A DNA stretch of 64,000 nt from Adiantum capillus-veneris (taxonomy: Eukaryota > Streptophyta > Polypodiopsida > Polypodiales > Pteridaceae). A program made the position numbers and the translations under genes. Under the pieces are notes generated by a model. The model was not told the origin of the DNA. It was given only the letters and a program-made list of their open reading frames with translations, and searched no databases. This document shows, piece by piece, positions 19,987 through 31,420 of this stretch. The first letter of the stretch is position 1, and the number at the start of each line of letters is the position of its first letter. The DNA is taken from contig CM043963.1 of NCBI GenBank assembly GCA_014529385.2, forward strand, positions 108,256,412 through 108,320,411, written 5' to 3'.

Positions 19987-20904
19987 TATTGGGGGTCCCA
20001 TCATTGCAATAGCTCGAATGACCAACAAAATTGTCAACACGGAGGGATGAGCTATCCGGCTAGTGGAAACACTCACACGGTTAGTGAGCTAATCATGGCA
20101 ACACAAATGGTTAACTCTACGAGGTGAGCTTTTTGGCCTATGGAGGAGCTAAGCCACAATGAAAGTCAATCTACATATCCACTTCTCTTCACCTCCAATC
20201 AACCCAATCACACACACTACGATTGCAAGACGCACACAACACTAATCCTATCATGCAACACTAATAGCAATCACACACACATAGATCTATCGACAACCAC
20301 ACTCTAATCAAACCTACATACACACACAACCAAAAGAGGGCAATCACACAAGATTAGAGAAAGATTAACCGCTAATTAGTTAAGATCTAGCTAATCTAAA
20401 CATCATAAGCAATCATAAGAAGCATGAGAGAGGCATAGTGAAAGAGAATAAATCATTGATTAGTGTTAATCAAGTCTCATGAGCAAGGAGAAGCTCAAGG
20501 ACTCCATAGCCACACACCTCAAGAGCTCTCACCAAAGAGTTCTCTCAACAAATGAGCTTGAGAACTGTAATTTCTTTTACACACTGCCTTCTATACCTAG
20601 GGTAAAAATATGTAATGTCCGGGCGTCCAAGGCCTTTAGGGCTCCACCACTTACTGAATCTGCTACCTAGACACACTAACTGACTTGTTCTTTACAGTTT
20701 GGAACTCCCATTGAGTCCATAACACATTAGCAATATTACAATGGCTTGAAATAAATTGGGAATTTACAATACGTGACCATTTTGGGAAAACGTGAAAAAT
20801 GTGTAACTCCAATCTGTACTGCTTCTTCATTTTGATCTTCGATGTGCATTCGGACTTCTTCGGTCTTTAGCAGCTCCTATTAATTGACGTTGACTCAGTT
20901 AACA
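19987..20904 (-). repeat. X 3' LTR
   Basis: 918 bp. On the minus strand it starts TGTTAACTGAGTC and ends CCCCCAATA, the terminal CA mutated. Pairs with 27961-28883 with scattered substitutions and small indels. Confidence 0.92.
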
Positions 20905-20917
20905 TTCCCCCCTTTCG
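20905..20917 (-). other. X polypurine tract
   Basis: Minus strand CGAAAGGGGGGAA directly before the LTR start. Confidence 0.85.
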
Positions 20918-22179
20918 ATTTTAGTGCCCGTCCCTGGGCACTGTTGAAAAGTGTCCATGGAGGCAAGGGAAGGTTTTGATTGGTTGTTGATGGGCTGATT
21001 GTCTTCATTGGTCTGAATATGTCTGATGTGAGAGCTGATGTTGCATTTGTCCGTTGTAATAGCATAATGATGAGGCTTATGTTTATTAATGACAAATATG
21101 TACAAGGGAAGTAGAATGATGAGGTTCTAAATTAGGGTCTAATACCTGGATAACCAAAGGGAAAAAACCCAGTGTGGGAAAAAAGTGCCTTTAGGATACG
21201 CGCATTATTGGAGTACTTATTAGCATGGGAAATATTAATAAAGTACTTAAGGGATTATTTGCTGATAGATATGGAATTAAAAAGGCAGCAAATATGAGAG
21301 GGTAGCAGGATGGAACATTCGTTTGCATGTTGTAGTCCACTCAAGGTGCATAGGTGGAAGCCAAAAAGAGTGTCTAATGCATCTGTCCAATGATGGGACA
21401 TCTTATATATACATACACAAAAATGCATGGGAAACCATATGCCGTGCAAGAAAGATTTTGAGGGGTTCTTCAGAAAGATGGTGTAGCTATAAAAGCATAT
21501 AACATGGCTTTGCAAGTTGGCACCCCTATAAGAATGGTTTTTGTTGACGAGGATATGTGCTCTCATTTTACTGTGCACTATGCGTGAGTGTTGGACTCTA
21601 TGACACTCCACCAATTGTAAGTTAATAGACTTCGACTCTTATGCTCATCTCATCCAGCATGAGCAACACGACTTTAGATATGCTCAACTCTTCCAGCTTG
21701 AGCGTAAGCCTTATAACTACGACCCTTAGCACAGAGTAGCACATTTTATGGGACTAATGCTTTGAGCATAACCCTTATAACTACGACTTGAAGCTTTGGG
21801 ACTAATGCTTTGCTCATTTTATGGCTCAACATCCCGACTCTGACTATGCCAAAAAGTGTTTTTTGTACCCTGGCGACTTGACTTTTTACATTCTTGTGCC
21901 TACTACAAACATTTCTTTAAGTAAAAGTAAGCTTGAATCCTCAAAAAGAGGATTAGTGAAGGACCAAGTTGGCATTGAAGGTTTCTTTTGCCATACCTGT
22001 TTTATCATCTTTGAATCTACATTTGTGTTGATTGGGTTGTCCTTCTTTGACTGTAAAGACTCCATTATCCGTTTGATTCTCCAATTGGGCATGTTGATAG
22101 GAGTCTTTGATGTTGTTGTAGGCCTGTGTTGGCTGTCGGCATTTGGCTTTTGACTAGGAGCATTGGAAGACTTAGGAAT
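20918..22179 (-). other. X 3' noncoding region
   Basis: About 1.26 kb with no supported gene. At about 21640-21835 there is an imperfect repeat: CCTTATAACTACGAC at 21709-21723 and 21773-21787, and GGGACTAATGCTTTG at 21750-21764 and 21798-21812. Confidence 0.6.
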
Positions 22180-23046
22180 TCAAATCTCTTGATGACCTTT
22201 AGATCTCCATTGTTGACTTGGCCTTGCTCTAGGTCTTGTTGAGCTCTTGATATCTTTATGCAGGCATGGTGTGGTTGCAGTTGGCTTGTGGTTGACTGGT
22301 AGCCAAATCTTTGTATATCCTGTGTAGAATCCTTGTCTAAGAGGAACATTCTTTGAGCTCCGTCTCTGTTCTGTATCCTCTTGAGAGTTGTGGTAGACTT
22401 TAGCATATTTCAATGTTGCTCGGTTGTATATCTGCTTCTTAGGTATCCTAGGATATTGTCGAGGTTGATACATTGTGGGCCTTCTTCCTTGGGAGAGAAT
22501 TGATGTTGCTTCATATGCTCTAACCTGCGGTTTTGGTACCCATATCTGTCTGTTACCTCCATAGTACTCCTGTTCTTTTAAGCTCCATTGTGATGCTATC
22601 CATCCCATGTGTTTGTCTTTCCGTGTTGATTTCCCGTCTTTAATCCAAATTGGATTGACTTTGACTAAATTGCTCTGAACAAACACTTGCTTGACTTTCC
22701 TTTTCTTTCTTGAGTACTTTGGCTGAAATATCTTTGCTTTTCTGGGTGTCTCCTTAGAGGGTTCAGTGGGGTCAGCAATTGAATTGAAATTTTGAAAGCC
22801 TGACTTGCTTGAGGAAGCTGATCCATGAGGGTTATTTGATGTAGGGGCATACCCTATCACACCTTCTTTACTAATCGGTGGAAGTTCCACTTTAGCTTTA
22901 CCTTTGTCTGCAAGATTTGTCTTTGATTCTTCTGACTTTTGCAACTCTGATTCTAGCATTAATGATACATGTAATTGTTGCTTGCTACCTCTTAGAAAAT
23001 AGAATATTAGCATTGTATCTTGTTTGTAGGCCTTGTGTTGGTCTAA
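22180..23046 (-). pseudogene. X Trp-rich GWI/IWV module
   Basis: Open frame ending at 22180. It has W-motifs like those of G1: NPIWIKDGKS (about 22650), GWIASQWSLK (from about 22605), EYYGGNRQIWVPK (about 22570-22532) and YTKIWLPVNH (about 22310). Pro/Lys/Ser-rich elsewhere, with a basic patch KYSRKKRKVKQ. The 'GWI...YYxGNxQIWVxK' core has nearly the same internal spacing as in G1. Function unknown. The shared order of protease-like then GWI/IWV argues for common descent with the G1 extension. Confidence 0.6.
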
Positions 23047-23741
23047 CCACCACTGATGTCCAAGGATGACATCTGCAAGCATTTCCTTTGAAGGCTTCAC
23101 CTAAAATTTTACTTGCTCTTCATGTTGTTGGATGCTAAAGGTAGCAACCATTTCTTTCTTACTTGTACCTTACCCATGATGTCTCTGTTACCTGGCTTGC
23201 CCTGAGTAATCTCTAGAATGTTCTGAATGTTTTCTGCAACCATATTGCACTTTGCTTCTTTATCCAATAGAGCATTGCATCTGACATTTGCTCCTTTTGT
23301 ACTGCGAAGAACTATAACTATTCTCATTGGAGGTTCTATTGAAGATCTTTGTCTTGATTTTGCCATGGTCTCATCTTGATCTACCTGTGTCTCTATGGAA
23401 GGAGACTGGAGACTTTGTTTTCCATATGGATTTACATCAGCCGATTTAGCTGGCAATGAGTGATTGATCTTTGAACTTCTTATTGCTTCCTGGTTATCTA
23501 CAACCTCGTTCTTCTTAACTTCTTGTCTTGGTGGAATCCTCTGCTCAATAGCTATCGTGGTTGTTCTTTGTTCTGTTTGATATGCACTTGCTATTGCTTG
23601 ATTTGCTTTAAGCTCTTCTAAAGTTCTGTTCGATGGAGATGAATCATCTTCAATAAGATCTTCTTTGATATCAGTCTCCATTCTAACTGTGCTTGAGGAC
23701 TTTGTGCTGTCGTCCGGCGGGTGACCAGTCTTGGTCTTCAT
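23047..23741 (-). pseudogene. X protease-like domain, active site lost
   Basis: The minus strand reads a Ser/Glu-rich lead-in, then MRIVIVLRSTKG and CNALLDKEAKCNMV, where the active-site D-T-G is D-K-E (23256-23264). A frame break follows at 23100-23110, then EMLADVILGHQWW (about 23082-23044). The ALLDxxAKxN block and the LGHxWW strand about 66 residues later match the G1 post-integrase domain (ALLDTGAKYN ... LGHMWM), including the His where other gypsy proteases have Arg-Pro. As read it cannot be catalytic. Confidence 0.55.
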
Positions 23742-24251
23742 TCTTTGTTGTCTCTGAAGACTGCATCTTCATCGAACTCTGTATCTCTAAGATCTTTTGG
23801 CCATTGGCATTCCCATTGTGATGTCGTCTGGCATATCTTTTGCTGTGATCACATGGAATTTAGCTATGATGATCTGTCAACTTACTTCAATGGTGGTGGA
23901 GATGATTCCCCGGCATTCTGCTCGTTTGTCTCCAGATACCCTCACAAATTCAGAAGCATCTTCCACCTGTGGTTGGCCACATCTTTTCCAAGTGCGAAAG
24001 GACATGAGGTTCTTGTCCAACTCAAAATCTAGATTTACTTCACTTGACAGTTTTTCTTCGTGTTCACCAACAATGTTGCACTTGATCCTCTCATGATTTG
24101 TGTTTGAATTGACTTCTTTTTCTATGGCAGTGTCCGTTGGCTGAGCTTTATCTGCATTCTTTTTGCTTTGACGACCTGCTTCCATCAATGTTGACTCCAT
24201 TGGCTGTAATATTGCACTTTTTTTCAATTGTTGAGCATTGTCCTCCTGCAT
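23742..24251 (-). pseudogene. X middle ORF, unknown
   Basis: In the same frame as the flanking pieces. Gln/Lys/Glu-rich first (KKNADKAQPTD), then FVRVSGDKRAECRG and FHVITAKDMPDDITMGMP. The last part has a strand-turn pattern that might be half of another protease-like fold, but there is no D-T/S-G before it, so I leave it unassigned. Stops at about 23875, and at about 23797 and 23785. Confidence 0.35.
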
Positions 24252-24287
24252 CTGAGTAACCTTTTATCTTAGAAGATCCATTGTACT

Positions 24288-24761
24288 TTATGGCAGAATC
24301 TTTCTCTTTTGAGGAGATCTTGGTGGTGACCTTTGTGTATCCTTCTGGACTTTAGCTTTCATTGATCTTGACTTTTCTGTCACCTGTCCTGGCATCTTGA
24401 GGCTTTGCATTATCTTCAGATAGTCTTTGACTTTTGTCTTACCATCCATAGGGGTTTGTACAAGATCATAATCTTGATGATATTCGTTACCATGAGCATC
24501 TTGATATGCATATGTGAGCTTGGTCACATGTAACTGTTTGAACACTATGGGCTTTGTCGGATTTTGACTTTGACTTGTGGAGATCAGCTGAAACTTTTGT
24601 CCTTGATGATCTTCATAGAAGCATTTGTCTGCAGATTTTGAGGGAATCTGGGTCAGTTGGAAACTTCCAACAACCATATGATCTTTCAATGGTTTCTGCC
24701 TTGAAGGGGTCTGTTGGCTAGAAGCTCTAGGGCTTCTAACTGGTGTAGCATTTCCTGGCAT
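24288..24761 (-). pseudogene. X first ORF, unknown
   Basis: Starts at an ATG (MPGNATPVRSPRASSQQTP) 27 bases after a polypurine-like tract. The N-terminus is Ser/Pro/Arg-rich. The middle (HMVVGSFQLTQIP, CFYEDHQGQKFQLIS, VTKLTYAYQDAHGNEY) looks like a compact beta-rich domain, and the tail is basic. No zinc knuckle or capsid signature, so it is not an obvious gag. It stops at 24288, but the same frame continues into the next piece. Confidence 0.45.
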
Positions 24762-24787
24762 ATAAGCTGAGCTTGATGGATTTACAA

Positions 24788-24799
24788 CTCCCCCCTTCC
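24788..24799 (-). other. Polypurine-like tract before X first ORF
   Basis: Minus strand GGAAGGGGGGAG, identical to the internal tract of G1 at 13291-13302. Confidence 0.5.
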
Positions 24800-25755
24800 T
24801 AGGGTGATCACTATAGCCTGCTTCATTGTAAGAGTCGTGAAATTGTTTTCTATTTTTTAATGAGTTTTTTATTTTTTAATGATTTTTTAAAACTCTTTTT
24901 TATTTTATTTTTAAATTATTGGATTTTTTGGAATTTTTTATTCTTTTAAAGTAATTTTTTTAAAATTAACCTAAACTAAACTAACCTAACTAACTAACCT
25001 ACTAACCTTACCTGGTGGGCGACCTGGCAAGCTGGAGGTGGCAGCGTTGACTGCGTCCTGTCATGACAGTGTACGTGTGGGGCAGAGCACCGTTGATTGC
25101 GTGCATGCGACTCAGTAGAGCATGCGAGAGAGAGAAGGAGTGGGGCAGACTCAGCACGCTTTGCATATAGGAGGAGAGAGAGAGAGCGCGAAATGCGGCA
25201 TTGTGGGCGTGCGTGGGCAGCGACGTCAGCACGTGATTGAGGTGATGGATGGCGTGCAGTCTGGGGCTAAACGGCAGAGGAGGGGAAAGAAAGGGGGTTG
25301 TGTGTGTGAGTAAGTCAAAAAAGGGAGAGAGAGAGAGAGAGAAGATACGGGTGCACGCATGCAACAGCAGGGAATTGAGAGAGAGAAGGAAGAGCTAGAG
25401 AGAGAGTCAGAGGGAATAAGTTAAAGGGGAGGTTAGAGAGAGAGAGACAATGATCGGGAAAAAGGAGAGAGGGAGGAGAGAGAGTTAGTGAGAGAGACAA
25501 TAATCAGGTTTTGGCAGAGGAGGAGAGAGAGTAAGAGAAGAGAGAGAGAGAGGGGATGTGGGGTGGGTTTGCGTGGAGAGGGAAGAAGAAGAAGATAAAT
25601 TTTAAAGTCGACGAAAGCTACTTCTACCGACCGTAAATTTTTATCCAACTTGAGAATCTGATGAGCTGCAAGGCACAATATCGAAGCCCAAAACCCGTTG
25701 TTTATTAAATTTTTGATTTCAAATGTCCATAAATGCCAAAATTAGGTCGAAAATT
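24800..25755 (-). other. X leader, AT-rich then GA-rich
   Basis: No gene supported. 24840-24970 is T/A-rich with repeated TTTTTTA runs. 25110-25560 on the plus strand is dominated by GAGAGA blocks with GTGTGTG stretches. Confidence 0.6.
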
Positions 25756-26478
25756 TGTTAAGTATGGAGCCTGATTTACCCTTGTAATTTTCTGTGGTAA
25801 AAGCGTACATTTGTAAGGCCCCCATTATGAGGAGAAGCCATCGTGCGTAAAGAAAAATCACTCGGCCGGAAACCAAAATTTTCACGGCCAAAAATCAGGG
25901 GCAACGACTTTTTTTCCCTCGCCGGAATATTCCTTTTCGCCGGAATATTATGGCCGGACGGCGGCCGGAAAGTGGTCGGAAAACAATCGTCGGATGGCCG
26001 GTGGTCAGAAGTCAATGGCCGGTGGCCGAATTCAAAAGCGGATTTGTCTACACAAGGGTGGCCACACATGGGCGGATTGGAGGGTCCGATTTGGACTTAT
26101 TCACACAAGGGCGGCTACACATGGCTGCCTCTCATAAGAGAGGACAGCCCTTTTGGCCTATAAAAGGAGGCCATTTCTACACACATTTCATAGAGTGTGA
26201 AGTTGAAGCAACAAGGTGAGTGTGAGGTGGTGAGAGTGAAGCAAGGCGGGAGCTCCATTAAGGGTATAATCCCTTTGTAAACTACTTCTTGTTTTGAAGT
26301 ACTAAAGCCATTGAGTGGCTGCTTTCCCGTGGACGTAGCCCACATTGGGTGAACCACGTATATCGTGTGTCCTCTCTCTCTCTCACTCTCTACTCTATAA
26401 TCTCGTGTATGTAAATTTGTCTCTCTCCATTAAGTAATCTACTCAATTATCTATTTAGCTACGTCTTATTTCCTAACA
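25756..26478 (+). mobile_element. Solo LTR inside X
   Basis: 723 bp, TGTTAAGTATGGAG...TCCTAACA, flanked by a perfect 5 bp duplication AAATT (25751-25755 and 26479-26483). It contains TATAAAAGG and a downstream 'GGACGTAGCCCACATTGGG' block of the kind common in plant LTR leaders, so the promoter points to the plus strand. No internal element sequence remains, as expected after LTR-LTR recombination. Family not named; copia-like ends. Confidence 0.88.
26159..26167 (+). promoter_or_regulatory. TATA box of solo LTR
   Basis: TATAAAAGG in plus orientation, about 400 bp into the LTR. Confidence 0.65.
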
Positions 26479-27940
26479 AAATTAGCCGAAACTCCAAAAA
26501 ATTACTCGAAAATCCCAAAAATCGCAAGAAAAATCCAAAAAAATCCCAAAAAATTTTAAACCTTAGAAAATCACCGACGTTCACAACCGAACATTTTCGA
26601 CACGCAAAAGCACAAGAAAAATAGCAGATTCTACCGAAAATATAACTTACGACACAATCGTCAACCTGGTCCCCAAAAATAATGAAACGCTCAAAACTCG
26701 ACCACAGAGGGCACAAATGCGATCAAAATACGCACACACAAAATAGCTCGTAAAGATCACAAAATATCAAGTTTTTATGGAATGAAGAGAAAATTAATGC
26801 AAAAATTAGCAAAAAATTACCAAAAATTATTCAAAAAATACCCAAAAAATTTCTACAAATTCTCTAACATTTGTAATAGTGAAGCCAAATAAAATTGCAA
26901 AAATCACATCAATTCAATTGCCAAACAATTTCATCAATAAAATCAAAACTAAACAGTTAAATCGATAAAATTAGCAACAAAATTATGTCAAAATCTGAGT
27001 CCGTAATTGAAGTGTGTATATCCCTGTTTTTAGCTCAAAAACGTAGCATTTAACCATTACACACAACAAATATGCAATCAAAACACTGAATTAATCATGC
27101 AAATTTTACACTTTTTAGGCACACATAGACTAATAATTGGCAATTTTTACCAATCTTTAGGTGTGCCCACAAAAGGGTTAAACTTGTCGAATTTGTAATA
27201 TGACTTCACAAATCATTAGTTGAGCATGAGCACAACACAAATCAATCATCACAATTCAAAAATCATTAAGCACACATTGATTTTTAGGTGCACAAACATG
27301 GATAAAATAGTGCACACACACCTAAAATTAAGCATACACACTCAATTAGAATGCACACACACTTGATTTTAGTGCACACACTTGAAATTGACCATCCAAG
27401 CATGTAATAAACTCAATTAGGCACACAATTAGCAACACACATTCACCAATTAGCAATTGAAACTTGTCAATTTCAAGCGCCACCAAATCTTAAAAATTTC
27501 GACATTACGACCGCATGAAAATGAACAATCGAAAAATTTTCAATCCAACATAGTATCAACATTGTATTACATCAACATAGCATCAACATTACATTGCATC
27601 ATGGTGGGATCTCTACACAATTCTACACATCCTTAGATTTTAGGGAGGTTGAGATTACCACCTTGATTACCTTTCCATTGAAGGTCAATTGAATGGTCGA
27701 AAGCTCCAATCCTTCACAGCAAATTAGTAAGTTAGCAAAAATTAGTGAAATTAGCTAGGGGTTAGTGTGAAATTAAAGTGTGTAAAGACACAATTGGCAA
27801 GATACGATGACAAATTAGAGAATTATGAACACATTGCTTCATGCACACACATCCAAAATCCACAAAAATATAAACACACAAGTGAAATTAGTGAGGAAAC
27901 ACATCCGATAATGCCACAATTACACTAGCGTAGGCCATTG
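26479..27940 (-). other. X leader continued, A-rich noncoding
   Basis: About 1.46 kb. Rich in AAAATT and CACACA motifs on the plus strand; no supported ORF, RNA gene or repeat array. Confidence 0.55.
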
Positions 27941-27958
27941 TCCTAGGCAGCGGCGCCA
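27941..27958 (-). other. X primer binding site (tRNA-Asp-like)
   Basis: Minus strand TGGCGCCGCTGCCTAGGA, two bases after the LTR end. It matches the G1 site at 15 of 18 positions, including the first eight. Confidence 0.75.
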
Positions 27959-27960
27959 AA

Positions 27961-28883
27961 TGTTGGGGGTTCTATCATTGCAATAGCTCCAATGACCAAC
28001 AAAATTGTCAATACAGAGGGATGAGCTACCCGGATAGGGCATGGAAACACTCACACGGTTAGTGAGCTAATTTTGACAACACAAATGATTAACTCTACGA
28101 GGTGGGCTTTTCGGCCTATGGAGGAGCTAAGCCACAACGAAGGGCAATCTCCACATCCACTTCTCTTCACCTCCAATCAACCCAATCACACACACTACGA
28201 TTACAAGACGCACACAACACTAACCCTATTATGCAACACACTATTCACAAGCACACACACATAGATCTATTGAGCACTACACTCCAATCCAACCTACATG
28301 CACATATAAGCAAAAGATGGCAATCACACAAGATTAAAGAGGGATTAACCACTGGCTAGTTAAGATCTAGCTAATCTACGCATCATAGGCAATCATAAGA
28401 AGCATGAGAGAGGCATAGTGAAAGAGAATGAATCATTGATTAGTGTTAATCAAGTCTCATGAGCAAGGAGAAGCTCAAGGACTCCATAGCCACACACCTC
28501 AAGAGCTCTCACCAAAGAGTGCTCTCAACAAATGAGCTTGAGAACCCTAATTTCTTTTACACAATGCCTTATATACCTAGGGTAAAAATATGCAATGTCC
28601 GGGCGCCCAAGGCCTTTAGGGCTCCACCACTTACTGAATCTGCTACCTAGGCACACTAGCTGACCTGTTTTTTACAGCTTGGAACTCTCATTGAGCCCGT
28701 AACAATTAGCAATATTACAATGGCTTGAAATAAATCGGGAATTTACAATATGTGACCATTTTGGAAAAATGTGAAAAATGTGTAACTCCAATCTTTATTG
28801 CTTCTTCACTTTGATCCTCAATGTGCATTTGGACGTCTTCGGTCTTTAGCAGCTCCTGTTCACTAACATTGACTTAGTTAACA
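27961..28883 (-). repeat. X 5' LTR
   Basis: 923 bp. Minus strand TGTTAACTAAGTC...CCCCCAACA. A TATATAAGG box at 28567-28575 (minus) is a likely promoter; it is altered in the 3' copy near 20590. Confidence 0.92.
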
Positions 28884-29196
28884 CACACCCTCATACAAGG
28901 CAAGCCTAGTCTAAAGAAGCAACAAGGACACATGTCAAGTTCCCCTCCATGTTTCCCTCATGGTATGCCTGAAGCCTATTGGTTGGCCTCTCAAGGAGTC
29001 TGATGATAATTTAGCTAATTAAATTTAATCGTGTATGCATTTATCAAGTCCTCTCTCTCAAAGGGGAAAGGGGGACACTGGTCCCAAGGCTAGCATGGTT
29101 TCTTGAGATACACTATGCATGTGATTGGCTAGGCTTGTAGGGGTCCAATCAACTTCCAGCTTGAGCTACAATGAGGGGTTGACCAAGGAAGTTAGG
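28884..29196 (+). repeat. L-family LTR copy 1, fragment c
   Basis: Resumes after X. Inverted counterpart of about 29910-30215. It ends at TTAGG where a solo LTR of its own family has inserted; 30806-30817 is the last scrap beyond. Confidence 0.75.
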
Positions 29197-30805
29197 TGTA
29201 ATGGAATTTGCCTATTCAATTTGAGAATAGCGGAATTTAATGAGAGTACTTTCAAGAAATGATTTTGTGAGCATAGCGGGTAGACATAATTGAAGATAGC
29301 AACATAATCATAGCAATTAGTTAACTTGGCATAGACAATACTTTTGCAAGAGAGAGAGAGTTTAGAGAACATGACAACAATTGAGGACCGGATTTATGTG
29401 GAGCCGGTCCCCCCTCCAATAGGCATTTGTATTATGATTTCTCCCATAAAGAGAGACTTGTTACAATACAGTCTTTGTGTTCCTTGTGACCTAGGTGATG
29501 CCATGAAGATGGAAGGCTTCATGCACCACAAACATAACATAAACTTGAAGAAAGCTTTAACTATCCCAAGCCTCAGTCCCAAGACCTCAAACACCTTCGA
29601 AGGTGGAGAGAGCTAGCTGGGAATGAGGGTAGGGAAGAGGAAGAAGAAACATTTCGTAGGAGAAAGAATTAGTTCCTCACTTATCATACTCTTGTTGCTA
29701 GCATACATAATAGCATAGTAATGAAGAAGAAGGATATGGCAAACTTAAGCATTGAAGCATGGCTCTTGGTTGGATTTGCACTCCATAGCCAAGAGTGTTG
29801 GTGTAGGCTCTCAACCTCTACTTGCTTGGAGAGGGAGCTCTTGCACTTTGCATATCACACAATGAGAGTGCTTGTGAGTGTGTGTGGGTGAGTATACCCC
29901 CTAGGCACCCCCCTAGCTTGCTTGGGTCGACCCCCCCTTGTAGCTCATGCCTGAAGCTCATTGGACCCCTCCAGGCCTAGCCAATCACAAGCAAGAGCCA
30001 TTACAAGCAACATGGGTAGCCTTGGGACAAGTGTCCCCCTTTCCCCTTTGAGAGAGAGGACTTGATAAATGCTAAAACAATTAGATAATTCATGTAATTT
30101 ATCATTGGACCCCTTTGAAGCCTAGCCAATAGGCTTCAAGCAACACATGAAGGTAACATGGGTAGGGGCCTGACATGTGTCCTTGCTGCCTCTTCAAGTT
30201 GGGCTTCCCTTGTGTGTGTGAGTGGGTGTTCTCTCTCTAGCCCCTAGGAAAAGGGCTTGCCCCCCCTCTTGTAGGAATGCTTTTGACTTTTAGGTGATCA
30301 AGCACCTTACTCACCAAGCATGACAAAGCACTTGAACTAGGGGGTGTTCCCACAAGCATCTCAGGCAAGCTTCTCAAGGCACCTCAAGTACTTTAATCAT
30401 GCAGCAAGTCAAGCACCTCAAGCATGGAGCCAGTCAAGCACCTCAAGCATCTTGATCAAGCACCTCAAGCATGAAAAACACCTCAAGCATGACAAGCACC
30501 TCGAGCTTGGGCCGGGTTCCCACCTCAAGCTCAGCCCTAGCTTACTTAAGGTCAAAGGACTTTTACAGACATTTATTGGAGGTCTTCAATGAAGCTAACC
30601 CTAAGGTCTTATGCTCCATTGGTTAGCCTTGCTCTTTGATAGACCATCTCCCTTTTGGGCCCCTTTACCATTGGCCCCGTGTTGAGATAGATCTATAAGC
30701 ACATACCTATATCTTAACACTTGTTCCCGTTTATTCTCCCACATTAAGTGATCAATTTAATATGAGAAAATCATTTGGGTTAGTTAGATATTAGATTTTA
30801 TGACA
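29197..30805 (-). mobile_element. Solo LTR of family L
   Basis: 1609 bp, plus strand TGTAATGG...TATGACA, the same termini as the G5 LTRs, so in element sense it is on the minus strand. It has a perfect 5 bp duplication TTAGG (29192-29196 and 30806-30810). It sits inside an inverted older copy of the same LTR family, so the region forms a partial inverted repeat of LTR against LTR. Confidence 0.88.
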
Positions 30806-30817
30806 TTAGGGGCTTGT

Positions 30818-31116
30818 TGTTAACCCTCATAGACACCCATCACCTTCAACGGACGCATATTATTTATTTGATTGAGTCATGGATGGGCTTGTCGGTCCAA
30901 TAGGTGTGTAGGTGATCGCCGATGAGAGACGCACCACTTATCCTTTTTTTATAGTAGTTTTGCAATGATCGACCACTGTGGACATCCATGTGTAAATGGA
31001 TCAAACTCTTGTAAAAGGTCCATTTGACATAAAAATCCTCATTCTTTGAGGTGTAAGCTAAGAAGTGATCTTGCTCCATCTCGGTCTTCTTCTCCTTTTG
31101 TGCTCCCATGTGTTCG

Positions 31117-31175
<59 letters not shown>

Positions 31176-31398
31176 TCGAGCATTGCAGTGGCGAGGCGGT
31201 TGAGCGCGGCATCGACGACGTCTCCTTCCTCTTTGCAGCACAGGATCCTTCACGACGGAAGCATGTAGTGATGAGTGACACACCATCGTTTCTTTGAACT
31301 TACTAGGATTGTCTAATTGTGTGCTTTGCAGCCTTTCGAGGCTGGCACACAGTGCACAGGCAAGTTGCCAGCCGTTGACACCTGCGACAAAATGCACA
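30818..31398 (+). repeat. G2 5' LTR
   Basis: 581 bp, TGTTAACCCTCATAG...GCACA, a diverged relative of the G1 LTRs, with a (GA)n run at 31120-31172. Confidence 0.85.
31120..31172 (+). repeat. (GA)n microsatellite in G2 LTR
   Basis: About 26 GA units, uninterrupted. G1 has only a short GA run at the same place. Confidence 0.95.
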
Positions 31399-31402
31399 TT
31401 TT

Positions 31403-31420
31403 TGGCATCGTTGCCGTGGA
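31403..31420 (+). other. G2 primer binding site (decayed)
   Basis: TGGCATCGTTGCCGTGGA, the G1 tRNA-Asp site with two changes. Confidence 0.75.

Larger units (their letters stand above)
19987..28883 (-). mobile_element. X: non-autonomous LTR retrotransposon with protease-like and GWI/IWV ORFs
   Basis: 8.9 kb minus-strand element with ~920 bp LTRs, a primer site like tRNA-Asp, a polypurine tract, and a perfect target duplication CACAC (19982-19986 and 28884-28888). It has no reverse transcriptase, RNase H or integrase in any frame that I can read. Its only coding block, 24761-22180, ends with a protease-like domain and a GWI/IWV module like the 3' extension of G1. It presumably relied on another element's enzymes. 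A solo LTR of another family sits in its leader. Confidence 0.9.

Noticed and set aside
25110-25560. Open frames over 60-118 codons on both strands in the GA-rich X leader
   Set aside because: They are translations of GAGAGA/CTCTCT repeats (Ser-Leu or Arg-Glu strings) with no other support.
27200-27480. Possible satellite or CRISPR-like array from recurrent CACACA and AATTAG motifs
   Set aside because: No constant unit or spacer length; ordinary low-complexity A/C-rich sequence.
1334-30805. Reading the two L-family LTR copies as the pair of one large element
   Set aside because: They are inverted relative to each other, and the inner copy has its own TTAGG duplication, so they are separate insertions.
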